A DNA stretch of 64,000 bases, taken from the NCBI GenBank assembly GCA_014706295.1, contig JACSVZ010000008.1, positions 22,175,659-22,239,658 of the forward strand, written 5' to 3'. The position numbers were made by a program, and so were the translations under genes. Origin of the DNA: Lycocorax pyrrhopterus obiensis (Eukaryota; Chordata; Aves; Passeriformes; Paradisaeidae). The notes beneath the pieces were generated by a model, which saw only the letters and a list, made by a program, of their open reading frames with translations, made no database searches and was not told the DNA's origin. Below are positions 22,209 to 39,703 of the stretch, one piece after another; the first letter of the stretch is position 1, and every line of letters starts with the position of its first letter.

Positions 22209-24437
22209 CCCTGGCCTGGGCTCTGTCATGAGCACTGTCAATGTGTTTTTTGAGTAATTAGTGCAGCTCCCACTGTGCCATCCACACTTGCTGGTGATGC
22301 AGCCCTGGGGGAGCTGTCAGAGAGGACAGGCACATTTCAGAGTAGTGAACAGGGACAAACAGCCCCTCACCCTTTCCTCTGCTCATTGATGCAGGCTCAG
22401 GTGCATGCAGGGCTGTTTGTATGGAGCTCCCCAGATCCAGGCAGGTCCGGACCATCCTTAAGGGGCTTAGAACAAGCTGGGAGCCAGGGAGCTGCCTGGA
22501 AACTGCTTTGGTACCTGGAGTCCCCAACTGTCCTCAGTGCCCCGGCTCTTGGTGGCTGTGTGTACAGCAGACACGTGCCCAGCGGCTCAGAAACCACAGG
22601 AGCCAGGACTGGCAGCTGCCCCTCGTGCCTCACACATGCTCCTATTCCCGACGGAAGCTGCCCGCACGTGTTCTGGCCCCGTCCCTCCATCCCCAGGGCA
22701 GATGTTCCGTGCTGGCCACTCCTCAGCCACAGCAGGCCCGGGGTGTGCCCCTCACCCGGGCTGCTGCCGGGAGCCGCTGGCTGCAGATTACAGAGCTCAC
22801 ATCCTCTCCCTGCCCTCTTCCTCCCCCAGACAATGCTCCCGATTCAGCCGCCCGCCTCGCCTCCTGCCGGGCCCTAAATACGGTGCTGACAGGGTGAGCT
22901 GCTGCACCTGAGCTGGCTGAATCAATATTGACCGGCCCGGAATAGTCCCGCAGCCCTCTGAGAATAGCCCCGCACGCCCGCCCGCCGCCCACAGCTTCCC
23001 GCGCACGGGGCTGCCCTGCTGCCGGCCGCCTATTTTTAGCTGCTGCCATTGCTGGGTGCCCGGGGCTGCAGGTGCTGGCACCCACTGAGCCCCGGGGGAG
23101 ATGAGGGGCTCATTGGCTGACACCTCAGGGCAAAGGGGGACGCCTCCAGCCTGCCACGATCACATGAGCAGCAGGACACTGCTGCGAGATGAGGCTGGCA
23201 AGTCCCAAACGTGGGAGAGCCCACCAGCCCCCTCACTTCTCTCTTCTTGCTGTCCCCAGGAGCAGAGGCAGAGCTGGGAGCGGGACTCAGCACCCGCCTG
23301 CCCTGCACCTCTGCCAGCGTCTGCTGGGGGAGGAGTTCGGGGGAAGCTCCTGGCCTCACACTTAAGCAATTGAGCTTCAAAACGTCGAGACGAATGAGTC
23401 ACGGGCTCCACTGCTGGCCCCAACCCTGCTCTTCCCCAGCCCCCACTCTGGGGCTGGCCAGGGACCCATATCGCAGCAGAGGCTTCAGGACATGCCCTGA
23501 TCCCGGCCAAGGCAGAGGGCTGGGATGAGGGTCCCATGCGAGGGGATCCCAGCATTGTGCATCCTTGCACACCCAGAGGTGCTGGAGGCCCTTGCGAGAC
23601 GTGGCGATGAGCTCACGGGCTATTCCCGGCCGTGTTGATCCTGGCTCCTCCCGGCAGGATCCGGCTGCTTTGACTCCAAACAAACAGTCCGGTGGCCACC
23701 GGCACATTCCTGGCCGGTCCCTGGGCACGGCCAGGGCACTGGGCTTCCTGTTTATCCCCATCCCACGGCGGGGCACGGCGGGCGTGTGGGCAGCAGGGTG
23801 CCCCGGGGACTGGCGGCACCCCAAGCCGGAGGTTGCTCCCGGGGCAAGTCGGGGGGGGGGGGGGGTGGAGCGGGGGGGCATCCCCAGTCTCCACGTCCCA
23901 CAGAGCGGGGCTACGCCTGAGGACCCTCACAGCCTGCCCGGTTCAGGGATGGCGCAGGTGATGCCCCAAGCCCTGGGGGAACTGTGCTCTGGGCTCACGG
24001 TACCATCCCATAGCCTGCCGTGGTCTCTGAGCCCCCCGAGTCCTGGCCCCACTGCAGCACCTCCAGGCATCCTATGCCTGTGTACCCACCTGAACCATTC
24101 CGTGAGCGGGAAGGTGCAAGGAGCGTCCCTAGCATAGCAGTTCGTCATCTCCAGAAAGTCCATGCCCTGCCTGGCTGGGGGACAGCCCGATGGGGGGAGC
24201 ATCCCTGACCGGGGTCACTGGGACTCGGGGGAGGTCCAGCCTCACGGCAGGTAGGGACCGTCCGGGGTAGCTCAGATGCCGCCGGCTGGGGGAACGACAG
24301 GGTTTGGGGCAAGAACAGGTTTGCCCCAGTGTGCAGTGAGGCAGAGTAGGGCCGGGGGTGGGCAGGGAGCAGGGCTGGGCTCCAGACCAGAAGCGGGGAG
24401 GCGGGGGGCCCCCCCGGGTCGGCCCACCCCGCCGCAC
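22209..24437 (+). other. PYROXD2-LOXL4 intergenic region
   Basis: About 2.2 kb without a coding exon. It contains a perfect MEF2-type site CTATTTTTAG (23030-23039) in a mixed AT/GC block at about 22780-23060, a 15-base G run (23851-23865) with further G runs, and GC-rich sequence leading to the LOXL4 promoter. Confidence 0.55.
23851..23865. repeat. poly-G run (15 G) within G-rich sequence
   Basis: Uninterrupted G run followed by TGGAGC and a second run of seven G. It has G-quadruplex potential on the + strand. Exact length may be unreliable. Confidence 0.85.
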
Positions 24438-24591
24438 CATAAAAGCGGCTGCAGGCGGTGCCCGGCGGGAGGCAGGAGCTGCGGGAGCCGCCGCCGCGGG
24501 TGCTACCGCCGCGTCCTCTGGCCACCACCGTGTCCCTCGCCACCGCCTGCCCCGCACCGCTGCCGGTCCGGCACCGTCATCCCTTGCCAGG
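24438..24591 (+). promoter_or_regulatory. LOXL4: LOXL4 core promoter and 5'UTR exon
   Basis: A TATA-like CATAAAAG at 24438-24445 is followed by GC-rich leader sequence. A strong donor (GG|GTGAGT) puts the exon end at 24591. The matching acceptor CCCCAG ends at 25107, 22 bases before the LOXL4 start codon at 25130. Transcription would start near 24470. The arrangement (TATA-like box, short untranslated exon, intron, coding exon) is inferred from sequence signals only. Confidence 0.6.
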
Positions 24592-25129
24592 GTGAGTGCC
24601 GGGGATGGCCCCGGGAGGGGAGATCTGGGCGCCTGGAGGGGGGTCAGCAATCCCACCGGTGCTCTGAATGAGGATGCAGGGGAAGAGGTGAGGTGACGGG
24701 GACCGGGCTGTGTGCAGGATGAGGACGAATCCCTGGTGTTCGGTAGAGAATCCAGGTGGAGGATAAAAGGGGGCTCTGTGGGGCCCCCACCCATGTCCCA
24801 AAGCATGAGGCAGACAGGAAGCAACAAGAGCAGAGGGCAATGTTCGTGGGGCTGCCCACGGCTGTTGGTGCCTCGGAGGGCTGTGTCAGAGCTGGGTGAC
24901 CTGGTGAAGGGTGCAGGGCTGGGGTACTCTGTGAGTAAGGCAGGGACCAGCCCGTGCATCCCCCACAGCATAGGGACAGGAACGTCACCATCGTGTGAGA
25001 GGGCATGATATCCCTCCACCATTGCCCAGCTCCTGGGGTACAGGGGGCTGCAGCTGCACCCTCACTCTGCCATGGTCCTCAAGGGCTCATTGTTGGGCTG
25101 TCCCCAGGCATCCCACCCACAGAACCACG

Positions 25130-28100
25130 ATGGTGATGCCAACTGGTGCAAGTCATGTCCTGCTGGTGCTGGTGCTGCTGCTGTGCTGGGTTGCCCCCAG
25201 CAGGCAGGAGCTGGCCCCGGTGCAGCTGCGGCTGGGGGGACCACGGGGACCAGCTGGAGAGGGCCGGCTAGAGGTGCTGTACCAGGGGCGCTGGGGCACC
25301 GTGTGCGATGACGGCTTCGACTTCCACGCGGCCACCGTCGCCTGCAGACAGCTGGGTTACACCGCAGCCATCACCTGGACCCATAGTGCCACCTACGGCC
25401 AAGGGGAAGGTAGGGGGCAGGGGGTTCTGACGAGGGCAGCGTGCTTCCCGCTGGCTGTGGGAGCCTGCCCACGGGGCTGCGGGTGCAGACAGCTCGCGGG
25501 ACACACAATGGATGGGGCCTATGATGCTGTGTCCTCAGGCCCCATCTGGCTGGACAATGTGCGGTGTGGCGGCAGTGAGGGCTCCCTGTCAGAGTGTGTC
25601 CACAATGGCTGGGGCATCAGTGACTGCCACCATGGCGAGGATGCTGGTGTGGTGTGCTCAGGACAGCGCCTGCCAAGCAACTCCCCCCAGGCTACCACCT
25701 CTGGTCACCTGGGAGAGGTGAGTGGGGGCCCATGGCATTCCTCTGTGCCCAGCAGGGTACACCAGGACAACCGGAGCAGGTCCCTCTAACCCTTCCCCTG
25801 GCCCCTTTTCTGAGCACCCTGCCCTCAATGCTGGAGCCCCACACCCACCCCATGCCCACCGTGCAGGTGTCGGGGCTCACCCTGGAGGAGGTGCGGCTCA
25901 AGCCCATCCTGGCACGGGCCAAGCTGAGCATGCCAGTGATGGAGGGTGCTGTGGAGGTGAAGCACAATGGGCGCTGGAGGCAGGTGTGCGATGCCAGCTG
26001 GACCAGGAACAACAGCCGCGTGGTCTGCGGGATGCTGGGCTTCCCCCGGGAGAAGCACGTCGACACCAGCTTCTACCGGTAGGGATGCGGGAGACGCACT
26101 GCACCTGGGCATGTGGGGCAGGTGCCTGGCTGGGGACACTGTGGGGACAAGGGACTGGAGGAGTGGTCAGAGAAGGGCTGCACAGACGGGTGCGTGTGCG
26201 AGGTGCCAGTGTGGCCTGGCCATGCCTGGATCCCCTTCTTGGGCCTTTGACAAGGGTCAGAGTTGGGCTCCGCAGCATCCACAGGTCTGTGGGGATGGTC
26301 ACCATCATGACTGGCAAAGTGGGGGAGAAAGGAGAGGAAAGACAAGTGTCCCTTGGCCCCTCCCACCCCGTCTCAGCCTGGGGCTATAAATACAGCCCAT
26401 AATGAGCCCCTACCAGTGCCAGGAGTCACACAGTCCCGCTGGGACACATGGTACAGACAGGCTTGGCACAGTAATTTCCAGTGGGGAGAGAACATGACGT
26501 GCTGTAGGGTCTCCATCTCCTGCCGGGGAGGGCAGAAATGGTGGGGCATGGGGTTCAGAGTCGTGCAGTGTCAGCGTGCTCCCTCACCTCCTGGCTCTGT
26601 ACACCCACAGAAAGCTCTGGAACAGGAAGCTGAAGGACCCCAACTCCAGGTAGGACTCAGCACTGGGCACAGTGGGCAGGGCACCTTGGGTGGGCACCCA
26701 GCATGAGCCTTGGGTGGGGGAGAGTCTCTGGCACCCGAGCTGACCCTGGCCCTGCTCCTCTCCCTCGGCAGCCTGAAGACCCTCAGCCAGAAGAACAACT
26801 TCTGGGTACACAAGGTGCGGTGCCAGGGCTCGGAGCCCCACCTGGCCCGCTGCCCCATGCAGGTGGCCCCCCCTGCCCCACACCAGCACGCCTGCCCCCA
26901 TGGCATGCATGCCATTGTCAGCTGTCTCCCTGGCCCTGCCTTCCAGAAGGGCACGGGCAAGGGCAAGAACAAGACCACCTCAGAAAAGGTGAGCCCTTCC
27001 AGAGTTCCACACCCTCTCCTAGCGATAGAGAGTCCCAGAGCTGAGCAGCACTCAACCACCCCATTTGCACTTGAGGAGCGGGGTGGCTGTGTCCTGGGGT
27101 TACTGACTGGCTGCTCCCCATACCCAGGTGCTCCCAGTGCGGCTGCGAGCAGGCACCCACGTTGGCGAGGGCCGGGTGGAGGTGCTACGCCACGGGCAGT
27201 GGGGCACCGTGTGTGACAAGCAGTGGGACCTGGCTGCAGCCAGCGTGGTGTGCCGGCAGCTGGGCTATGGGACAGCGAAGCAGGCCCTGGTGGGAGCCCG
27301 GATGGGACAAGGTGAGGCGGTGTTACAGCATGGACTTGGGAAACCTCTGGGCTTGGAGGGGTATGATGGGGAAATCAACTGGTTTAATGTGTCCTGCTGG
27401 AGAATCCTGGGATGCTCAGGCAGCTCCAGCCTGCCCTGGGATGAGGCTCCCCTGTCTGCTCCTGCCACAGGCAGCCCCATTCCCATAGAGAATGCCCAGA
27501 CCAGGGGAAGGAGGATGAGGGTCCTGCTCCAGGATGGTCATGGAGCAGGGAGCACTGACCCTTCCTGTGCTTTAGGTCTGGGGCCCATCCATATGAGCAA
27601 TGTACGGTGCACTGGCCATGAGCGCTCCCTGGGTGAGTGTCGCTTCCAGGACGCTGAGCAGAATGGGTGTCGGCACGAGGCTGACGCTGCTGTCCGCTGC
27701 CACATGCCTCACATGGACTTCCAGAGCCAGGTGAGCCCCTGCCTCCTTCCCAGACCCTGTTGAACCCCAGCCCCATTGCACAGTCCCTGCTCCCCAAGCT
27801 CTGTGCCCAGTGTGGATGCTCAGAGCAGCCCTGGGGTGACCCAGGGGGTAGGGGGACACAGAGCAGCACCCTGACGGGGTTCTGCAGGATGATCTGGTGG
27901 CAAAAGTGGTCTTATAGGGAGGAAAGGAGGAAGAGGAAGGTGAGGGAGATGTTCAGCTGGATGTGTGGGGCTGCTTGTCCCATTGCAGCGCTGGGTGGGA
28001 GAGCTGAGGTTCTGCGCCACATTCCAGCTCAGCCCCTCTCTGCCAACAGGTGCGGCTGGCCGGGGGCCGCAACCCTGAGGAAGGCGTGGTGGAGGTGCTG

Positions 28101-30059
28101 GTGCCAGTGCAGGGGCGGCTGCAGTGGGGTGCAGTGTGCGGTGCACAGTGGGGCCTGAACGAGGCCATGGTGGTCTGCAGGCAGCTGGGGCTGGGCTTTG
28201 CCAGCCATGCCCTCCAGGTGAGTGGGGTACCAGCCTGGGGCCAGGACTGCAGGGGTCTTGCAGGATGGATAGCCTGGGCATGGCGTGGCCAGAGACTCCG
28301 GATGGGAAGGTGGGGGGACAAATCCTGGTGGCAGTGTTAGGGCAGGAGAAGAGGCAGGGGAGGCAAGTGGGTGCTGGCAGGGGCTGCAAGGACTGGTGCA
28401 AGCGCTGTGCTCCTCCTCTGTTCAGGAGACGTGGTACTGGGCAGGCAGCCCCGATGCCACCCGGGTTGTGATGAGCGGGGTGCGCTGTGCCGGCACCGAG
28501 CTGGCCCTCCAGCAGTGCCAGCACCATGGCCCTGTCCACTGCCCCAGCGGCGGGGGACGCTTCTCAGCGGGGGTCACCTGCACTGCCCGTGAGTAGCAGG
28601 AGCCCATGGGGTACTGCTGGGAGGGGGGACCCTCCTTCTCCTGTAGGAGAGTAGGGGGTGCTGTGCAGGGTGGGGATCATCTTCTCAATCCCTGCTGATC
28701 CTCTCCATGCCAGATGCCCCAGACCTGGTGATGAACGCCCAGCTGGTGCAGGAGACAGCCTACCTGGAGGACCGGCCCCTGGGGCTGCTGTACTGTGCCC
28801 ACGAGGAGCGCTGCCTCTCCCGCTCTGCTGACAACATGCAGTGGCCCTATGGCCACCGCCGCCTCCTTCGCTTCTCCTCCCAGATCCACAACCTGGGAAG
28901 AGCCGATTTCCGACCCAGGATGGGGCGACACGCCTGGACTTGGCACCAGTGCCACCGGTGAGTGGCCCATAGGCAGGGGCTGGCAGGGAGCTGCCCCCTC
29001 CTTGGGCCAGGCAGGGCATGGTGGCACCCGTCCCCAAGAGGCTGTCCCACCCGGGGTAATTAACAGTGTCTGAGCCAGCACTGTCATTACGGCTTTATTT
29101 GGCTTCAGCGTTGTAATTTGCTGGGTCCCTGGGTGCTGTCCTGCCGGAAGTTGTGCCGGGGTTGCCTGGGCCAGCCACGTGCTCCCTGGCCGGGCATCAG
29201 TCCTGCACTCAGCCCCTGTCCCCACAGACACTTCCACAGCATCGAGGTCTTTACCCACTATGATCTGCTGACACTGAATGGCTCCAAGGTGGCCGAGGGA
29301 CACAAGGCCAGCTTTTGCCTGGAAGACACCAACTGCCCCGAAGGTAGGTGCTGGCTGCAGAGCTGACAGTGGCCCCCCATTCTGCTCCCCAAAGGGGCTC
29401 TGTGCCTCCCTCACCTCCCCTCTTTCCTGCAGGTCTGCAGCGACGCTTTGCCTGTGCCAACTTTGGGGAGCAGGGGGTGAGTGTGGGGTGCTGGGACACC
29501 TACCGCCATGACATCGACTGCCAGTGGATTGACATCACCGATGTGCCACCAGGCAGCTACACCTTCCAGGTATGGGGATGGAGGGGTGGGGGACACCAAG
29601 CTACTGCACCTCAGGGCTGGTGGGTCCCCTCCATGAGCACCACAGCATCCCTCACCCTGCACATCAGGGTGCTGCTCTGTACCCTGCTGTGCATGCCACA
29701 GCCATGCCTGGCCAGGGCATAGCAGAGGCGCCCCCAGCCCTGCCCCTTGCCCTCCCCAGGTGGTCGTGAACCCCAAGCATGAGGTGGCTGAGTCAGACTT
29801 CTCCAACAACGTGATGCGGTGCCAGTGCAAGTATGATGGGCAGCGAGTCTGGATGCACAGCTGCCACACAAGTAAGGAGGGAGCATTGGGGGCATGGCGG
29901 GCAGGGTGGGCGAAGTGATGGAGCTGGGGGTGCCACAGGTTTCTTGTGCCCCCGCACGCCCACCCACCCATAACATCACTCTCCCCAGGTGATGCCTACG
30001 GTGCCGACGTGGTGAGCGATCTGGAGAGACGGGAGCGCCTGGCCAACAACCTCGTGTGA
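25130..30059 (+). CDS. LOXL4: lysyl oxidase-like 4 (secreted copper amine oxidase)
   Basis: Coding exons: 25130-25409, 25539-25717, 25867-26078, 26611-26649, 26772-26988, 27128-27311, 27576-27730, 28050-28217, 28426-28588, 28714-28957, 29228-29343, 29433-29569, 29760-29871, 29989-30059. The protein is 758 residues (human 756). It has a signal peptide (about 1-26) with a Leu/Val core, four cysteine-rich SRCR domains (about 30-140, 160-290, 311-415, 423-530) and the C-terminal lysyl oxidase domain. The copper ligands are the His triad in CHRHFHS (H613, H615, H617). The lysine tyrosylquinone cofactor residues are K640 (GHKASFC) and Y676 (DTYRHDID). All are intact, so the enzyme should be active in oxidising lysines of collagen and elastin for cross-linking. 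A basic linker ([10 protein letters not shown]) joins SRCR2 and SRCR3. The second start option, ATG 25136, changes only two residues. Confidence 0.97.
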
Positions 30060-30405
30060 CCCCTTGGCATCGGCGTGGTCCCAGCAGCGCCATAGGACAG
30101 TCCGACTCCCGCGCCCCAGCCCTTGTGCCCTGGCAGCACCGGACTGAGCTCAGGGACTTGCAGACTTTTGTATTTATTGATGCTGCTGCAGAGGATGGAG
30201 ATGAGCGCCAGGGCTGGCGTGGAGTGCCTGGGGGTGCCCAGTCCCGTGCTGCCAGCGGGACTTGCAAAAGTTGCCCAAGTACCGCAGCAGCCCTCACCTC
30301 CATGGCCCCAGGGCTCCCCAGGACAACTACCTCAGCCTGCCCAGCCCCCCATTCTCCAGCAGACTCAGGACAGTCCCCAGCCACCCATGCACCAGTCCTG
30401 TCTTC

Positions 30406-30411
30406 AATAAA
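30406..30411 (+). terminator. LOXL4: LOXL4 polyadenylation signal (AATAAA)
   Basis: Canonical AATAAA 347 bases after the LOXL4 stop, followed by GTTCTGTG. Another AATAAA at 30955 could give a longer 3'UTR. Confidence 0.75.
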
Positions 30412-32049
30412 GGTTCTGTGAGATGGGAGCAGGGCGCTGTGCTGTGGGAGAGGGGGTACTCCCTTACCAATGCCACCATCACCTCCTCCTTCTCCTGTGC
30501 TCTTTCCCATTACAATCATGAAGGCAGTCCCCAGCTGGGAACAACTTGGTCTAGGCAATGTGTCCCCAGCCAGGCAGTGTCCCCCCTGTGCCACCCAGGG
30601 CCATCAGCTCCCTGGCTGTCTGCATGTGGCTGGCATCAAGGAGCTCTGGCTTGCCATCAGTGGTCCCCATGAAGTGGGGGACCTGAACTGGCTAACCCTG
30701 TGCATGCAAAAAGACCCAGCCAGCTCTGTGGCAGCATGGGCTGGCAGCCAGCCCACCAGCCACTGTGTCTACAGCTGACATGCTGGGCTTTCCCAGGCTG
30801 TCCTGGCAGCTTCCCAGACATAGGAGCAGTGGTAGGGCCACTCTGTCCCTCAAAGCCCTTGCTCCTGGGCACAGGGTGGGAACACAGGGTACACTGTGCC
30901 CTTACTCTCAGTTTCTTACCTCCCGTGGTTTCTATCTTTTTTCTTACAACAGGAAATAAAAGGGAATGCCACCAACACACTCTGTACTGTCTGTTCCCCA
31001 GATTGCCAGCCATGGGGCAGTGCCACCCCTCTCCTTGCACACCTCTGTCCATTCCTGCCTCACTGGCAGGCACCAGCCCGGGGGGGGGCTGTCAGCACCC
31101 ACCTTGGCCCAGGACAAGTCAGGCTGCACCCACATGTGATGGTCCCTGCACGTGGAGCTGCTGCTGGGAACGGCGGTGATGCACTGGGGGGCCTGAGGCC
31201 AGAGACCGTGGCAAGGCACGTGCTGGTGGAGGCTCACTCGGCCTCGGGGCTCGGGGTTTGAGGGATGCCGGATGGCGGGGAAGATGTTTTCCACATGAGA
31301 GCAGCTTTGCGCCCTGAAATTTCCACTGGCCAAGCCACAAGCATCCGGGAACGGCAGCCGAGATGGCTCCCAGCTGGCAGTGCTGCCGGATGGTGCAGGG
31401 GCAGGCAGCCACCACCACGGGGTCATGACCAGCTCCACTGCTGCCGAGCTGGGGGACAGCCAGGGGACACAGGGCAGCCACACGAGCTCTTCAGCGACCA
31501 AAAACATGCAAACTGCTGGCAGTGGTGGCAGAAAAGCATCATCCCCATCCTCACCTCCTATGAAAGGCCCCAAAACCTGAGAGTCTGCAGAGCTACAGGG
31601 CACACAGGGCTGTTTTTCAGGTGCTGAGGAACGATGCAAAGCAGAGGAGGAGGCAAAGGCAGGTCCCAGCCGCCAGCCTCCGCCCGGGGGCAGGGCAGGA
31701 AGCCCCCAGCCCGCCACGGCCGGCAGCGCGGCCACATCACATCCCCGTGTGGGGCCGGGAACACGGCCCTGCCCATGCTCTGACAAGGGCCCTGCTGTTC
31801 AAGGGCTGCAGCTGCTCCGCGGAAGTAAACAGGGTCCCTGCCAGCACATTCCTGCGTGCCGTCCTGCCCGATCCCTCCTGCCTGCACATCCCCCACACCC
31901 GCCGGGGACTCCCAGCACCTGGGAGGGGTGGACATCCCCACAGCGGTGCAGACCATGCGCAGCTGCCCCCGGCACGCACACCGTCCTCCGAAGGGAGGTG
32001 GAAGGGAACGGGGAGCCACCACCCAGGCAAGCAAATAAAATAAATGGCA
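30412..32049. other. LOXL4-R3HCC1L convergent intergenic region
   Basis: About 1.6 kb between the 3' ends of two convergent genes. No coding exon or repeat family is recognised. Open frames here have no family features. Alternative 3'UTR ends of either gene may fall here. Confidence 0.5.
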
Positions 32050-32055
32050 TTTATT
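32050..32055 (-). terminator. R3HCC1L: R3HCC1L polyadenylation signal (AATAAA on the minus strand)
   Basis: TTTATT on the + strand reads AATAAA on the minus strand, about 340 bases after the R3HCC1L stop. A second minus-strand hexamer overlaps TTTATT sequence a few bases away, in a short A/T-rich patch. Confidence 0.7.
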
Positions 32056-32392
32056 AGCAAAATAAAGGACAGAAACTCTCACTCACAAGGCCCTGCCCGG
32101 TGGCCAGGGCCGCCCCACACAGCCCCCCATGCTCTCTGCTGAGCTCCCTGCATCCTGCTGTTGCTCCTGCTGTGGCTGGCAGCCTTGGGGGTTCTGCCCG
32201 GGGCAGGGTGGGCAGTGCTGCCTGGCAGCAACAGCATCCCCATAGCACCAACCAGCCCGCATGCTGCTCAGCCCTTTCGGTGAAGCAGCCCAGTGCTTTT
32301 GGACGCAGTGCAGAATCCGTCCCAGCTCTGAGACGCAGAGTGCTCTGCCTGCCTGCAGAGAGGGACATGGGCTGAAAGTGCAGCCTCCTGGC

Positions 32393-38440
<6,048 letters not shown>

Positions 38441-39614
38441 GGTGCCACCGCTGCCTGCAAGGAGAGCACAGCATCACTGTCCCGCCCACAGCCCAACAGC
38501 CCCAGAGCCGAGTGCACAGTGGGCAGCCCCCACCCAGGTCACTGAGTCAGGGTCCCAGCACCCACCCTTGCTCCCTCAGCAGCTGGCACACAGTGATGGA
38601 TTGTGGAGCCCCAACACTGCCCCGCAGTAGCATATCTGCAGACAGGGTTTGGGGCCCGGAGCACCCCACAGCCCTACAGCCTTTGGTGGGGCGTATCCGG
38701 CTCGGGGGAAGCAGGGAAATCCCGACAGAATCACTGAGGCACCTGCCCCATTCCGGCAGCTGCTACCTGGGACCCTCCAGCCCAAGGGAGCAGTGTCTGC
38801 AGCTGAAGCAGAACACTGAGACCATGCACTACTCAGGCATCGAAAACCACAGAGAAGCCTGAGGCAGCCACAGAACAACAGAAAGCAAACCCCAGCGCAG
38901 GGATACCCTGGCACAGGACCATGGCATGCTGCAGCCCCGCTCACCTGCTGCCCCATCCCGACAGAGATTTATTTTTCATCATCTTTGGCAGAAGCAGGCA
39001 CGCCGCAAGCAGCCAGGCCCCCCTGCCCCTATAAATATGCATCAGACAGGGTTTATGGAGACGGATGGTGTGGGGGGCTGCACTGTGGTTGAGGGGAAGG
39101 CAGAGTGGGGCTGGGCTGGGGCCCCATGATTAATCACTGCCCACTCCGTTTAGGGGGATTCATCACAGGCTGCTGTCAGGTAAATCACTGGAAAAACACC
39201 TCTTCAGTAATTAATGTGAAGTGACGGATGGACAGCCCCTGGGCCCATTAATCTGGACCATCAGCGCCGACCGAGATTATGAATGTCAGGATGCATAAAC
39301 TGCCGGCAGATCAATAGGGCCAGGAACCCATCGAAGGCTCTCATTTCCGAGGCACCTCCGGTACATTAGCCTCCCCTCCACACAGCCCCTGACCGAGGCG
39401 CGAATGCTCCCCGTGGCCCCTCACCAACAGCCAGCAGCGGTGCCGGGAAGGCGAGGGGAGGCCAACCACCGGCTGGAAAGTGGCTGGGGCTGCCCATGCC
39501 ACGTGGCATCATCCCCTCTTTGTGATGGATGGACAGACTGTTGCCTTGGCATGATGGATGAGTCTCTCATGGCTCTCTGGAAACCACTGGAAAAGCCCAG
39601 CAGGGCAGCACCCC

Positions 39615-39703
39615 CAGCATGACCGCGGCGCCCGTGCCTGCACCTCATGGTGCAAAGGTGGGCAGGAACACGACATGCAGGCACGGGCGCCGTGGTGATG
39701 CTG
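39615..39703 (+). repeat. inverted repeat: 28-bp arms, 33-base loop
   Basis: Left arm 39615-39642 and right arm 39676-39703 are reverse complements except at two positions. In a + strand RNA one of these is a G-U wobble and the other a G-G mismatch. The shared core is GGCGCCCGTGCCTGCA. Partial pairing continues for a few bases into the loop. The size and shape resemble a pre-miRNA, but no known microRNA is recognised. Confidence 0.85.

Noticed and set aside
24129..25022. 297-codon minus-strand open frame over the LOXL4 promoter
   Set aside because: GC-rich DNA with few stops, a Pro/Arg/Ala composition, no conserved motif, and overlap with the LOXL4 5'UTR exon and intron.
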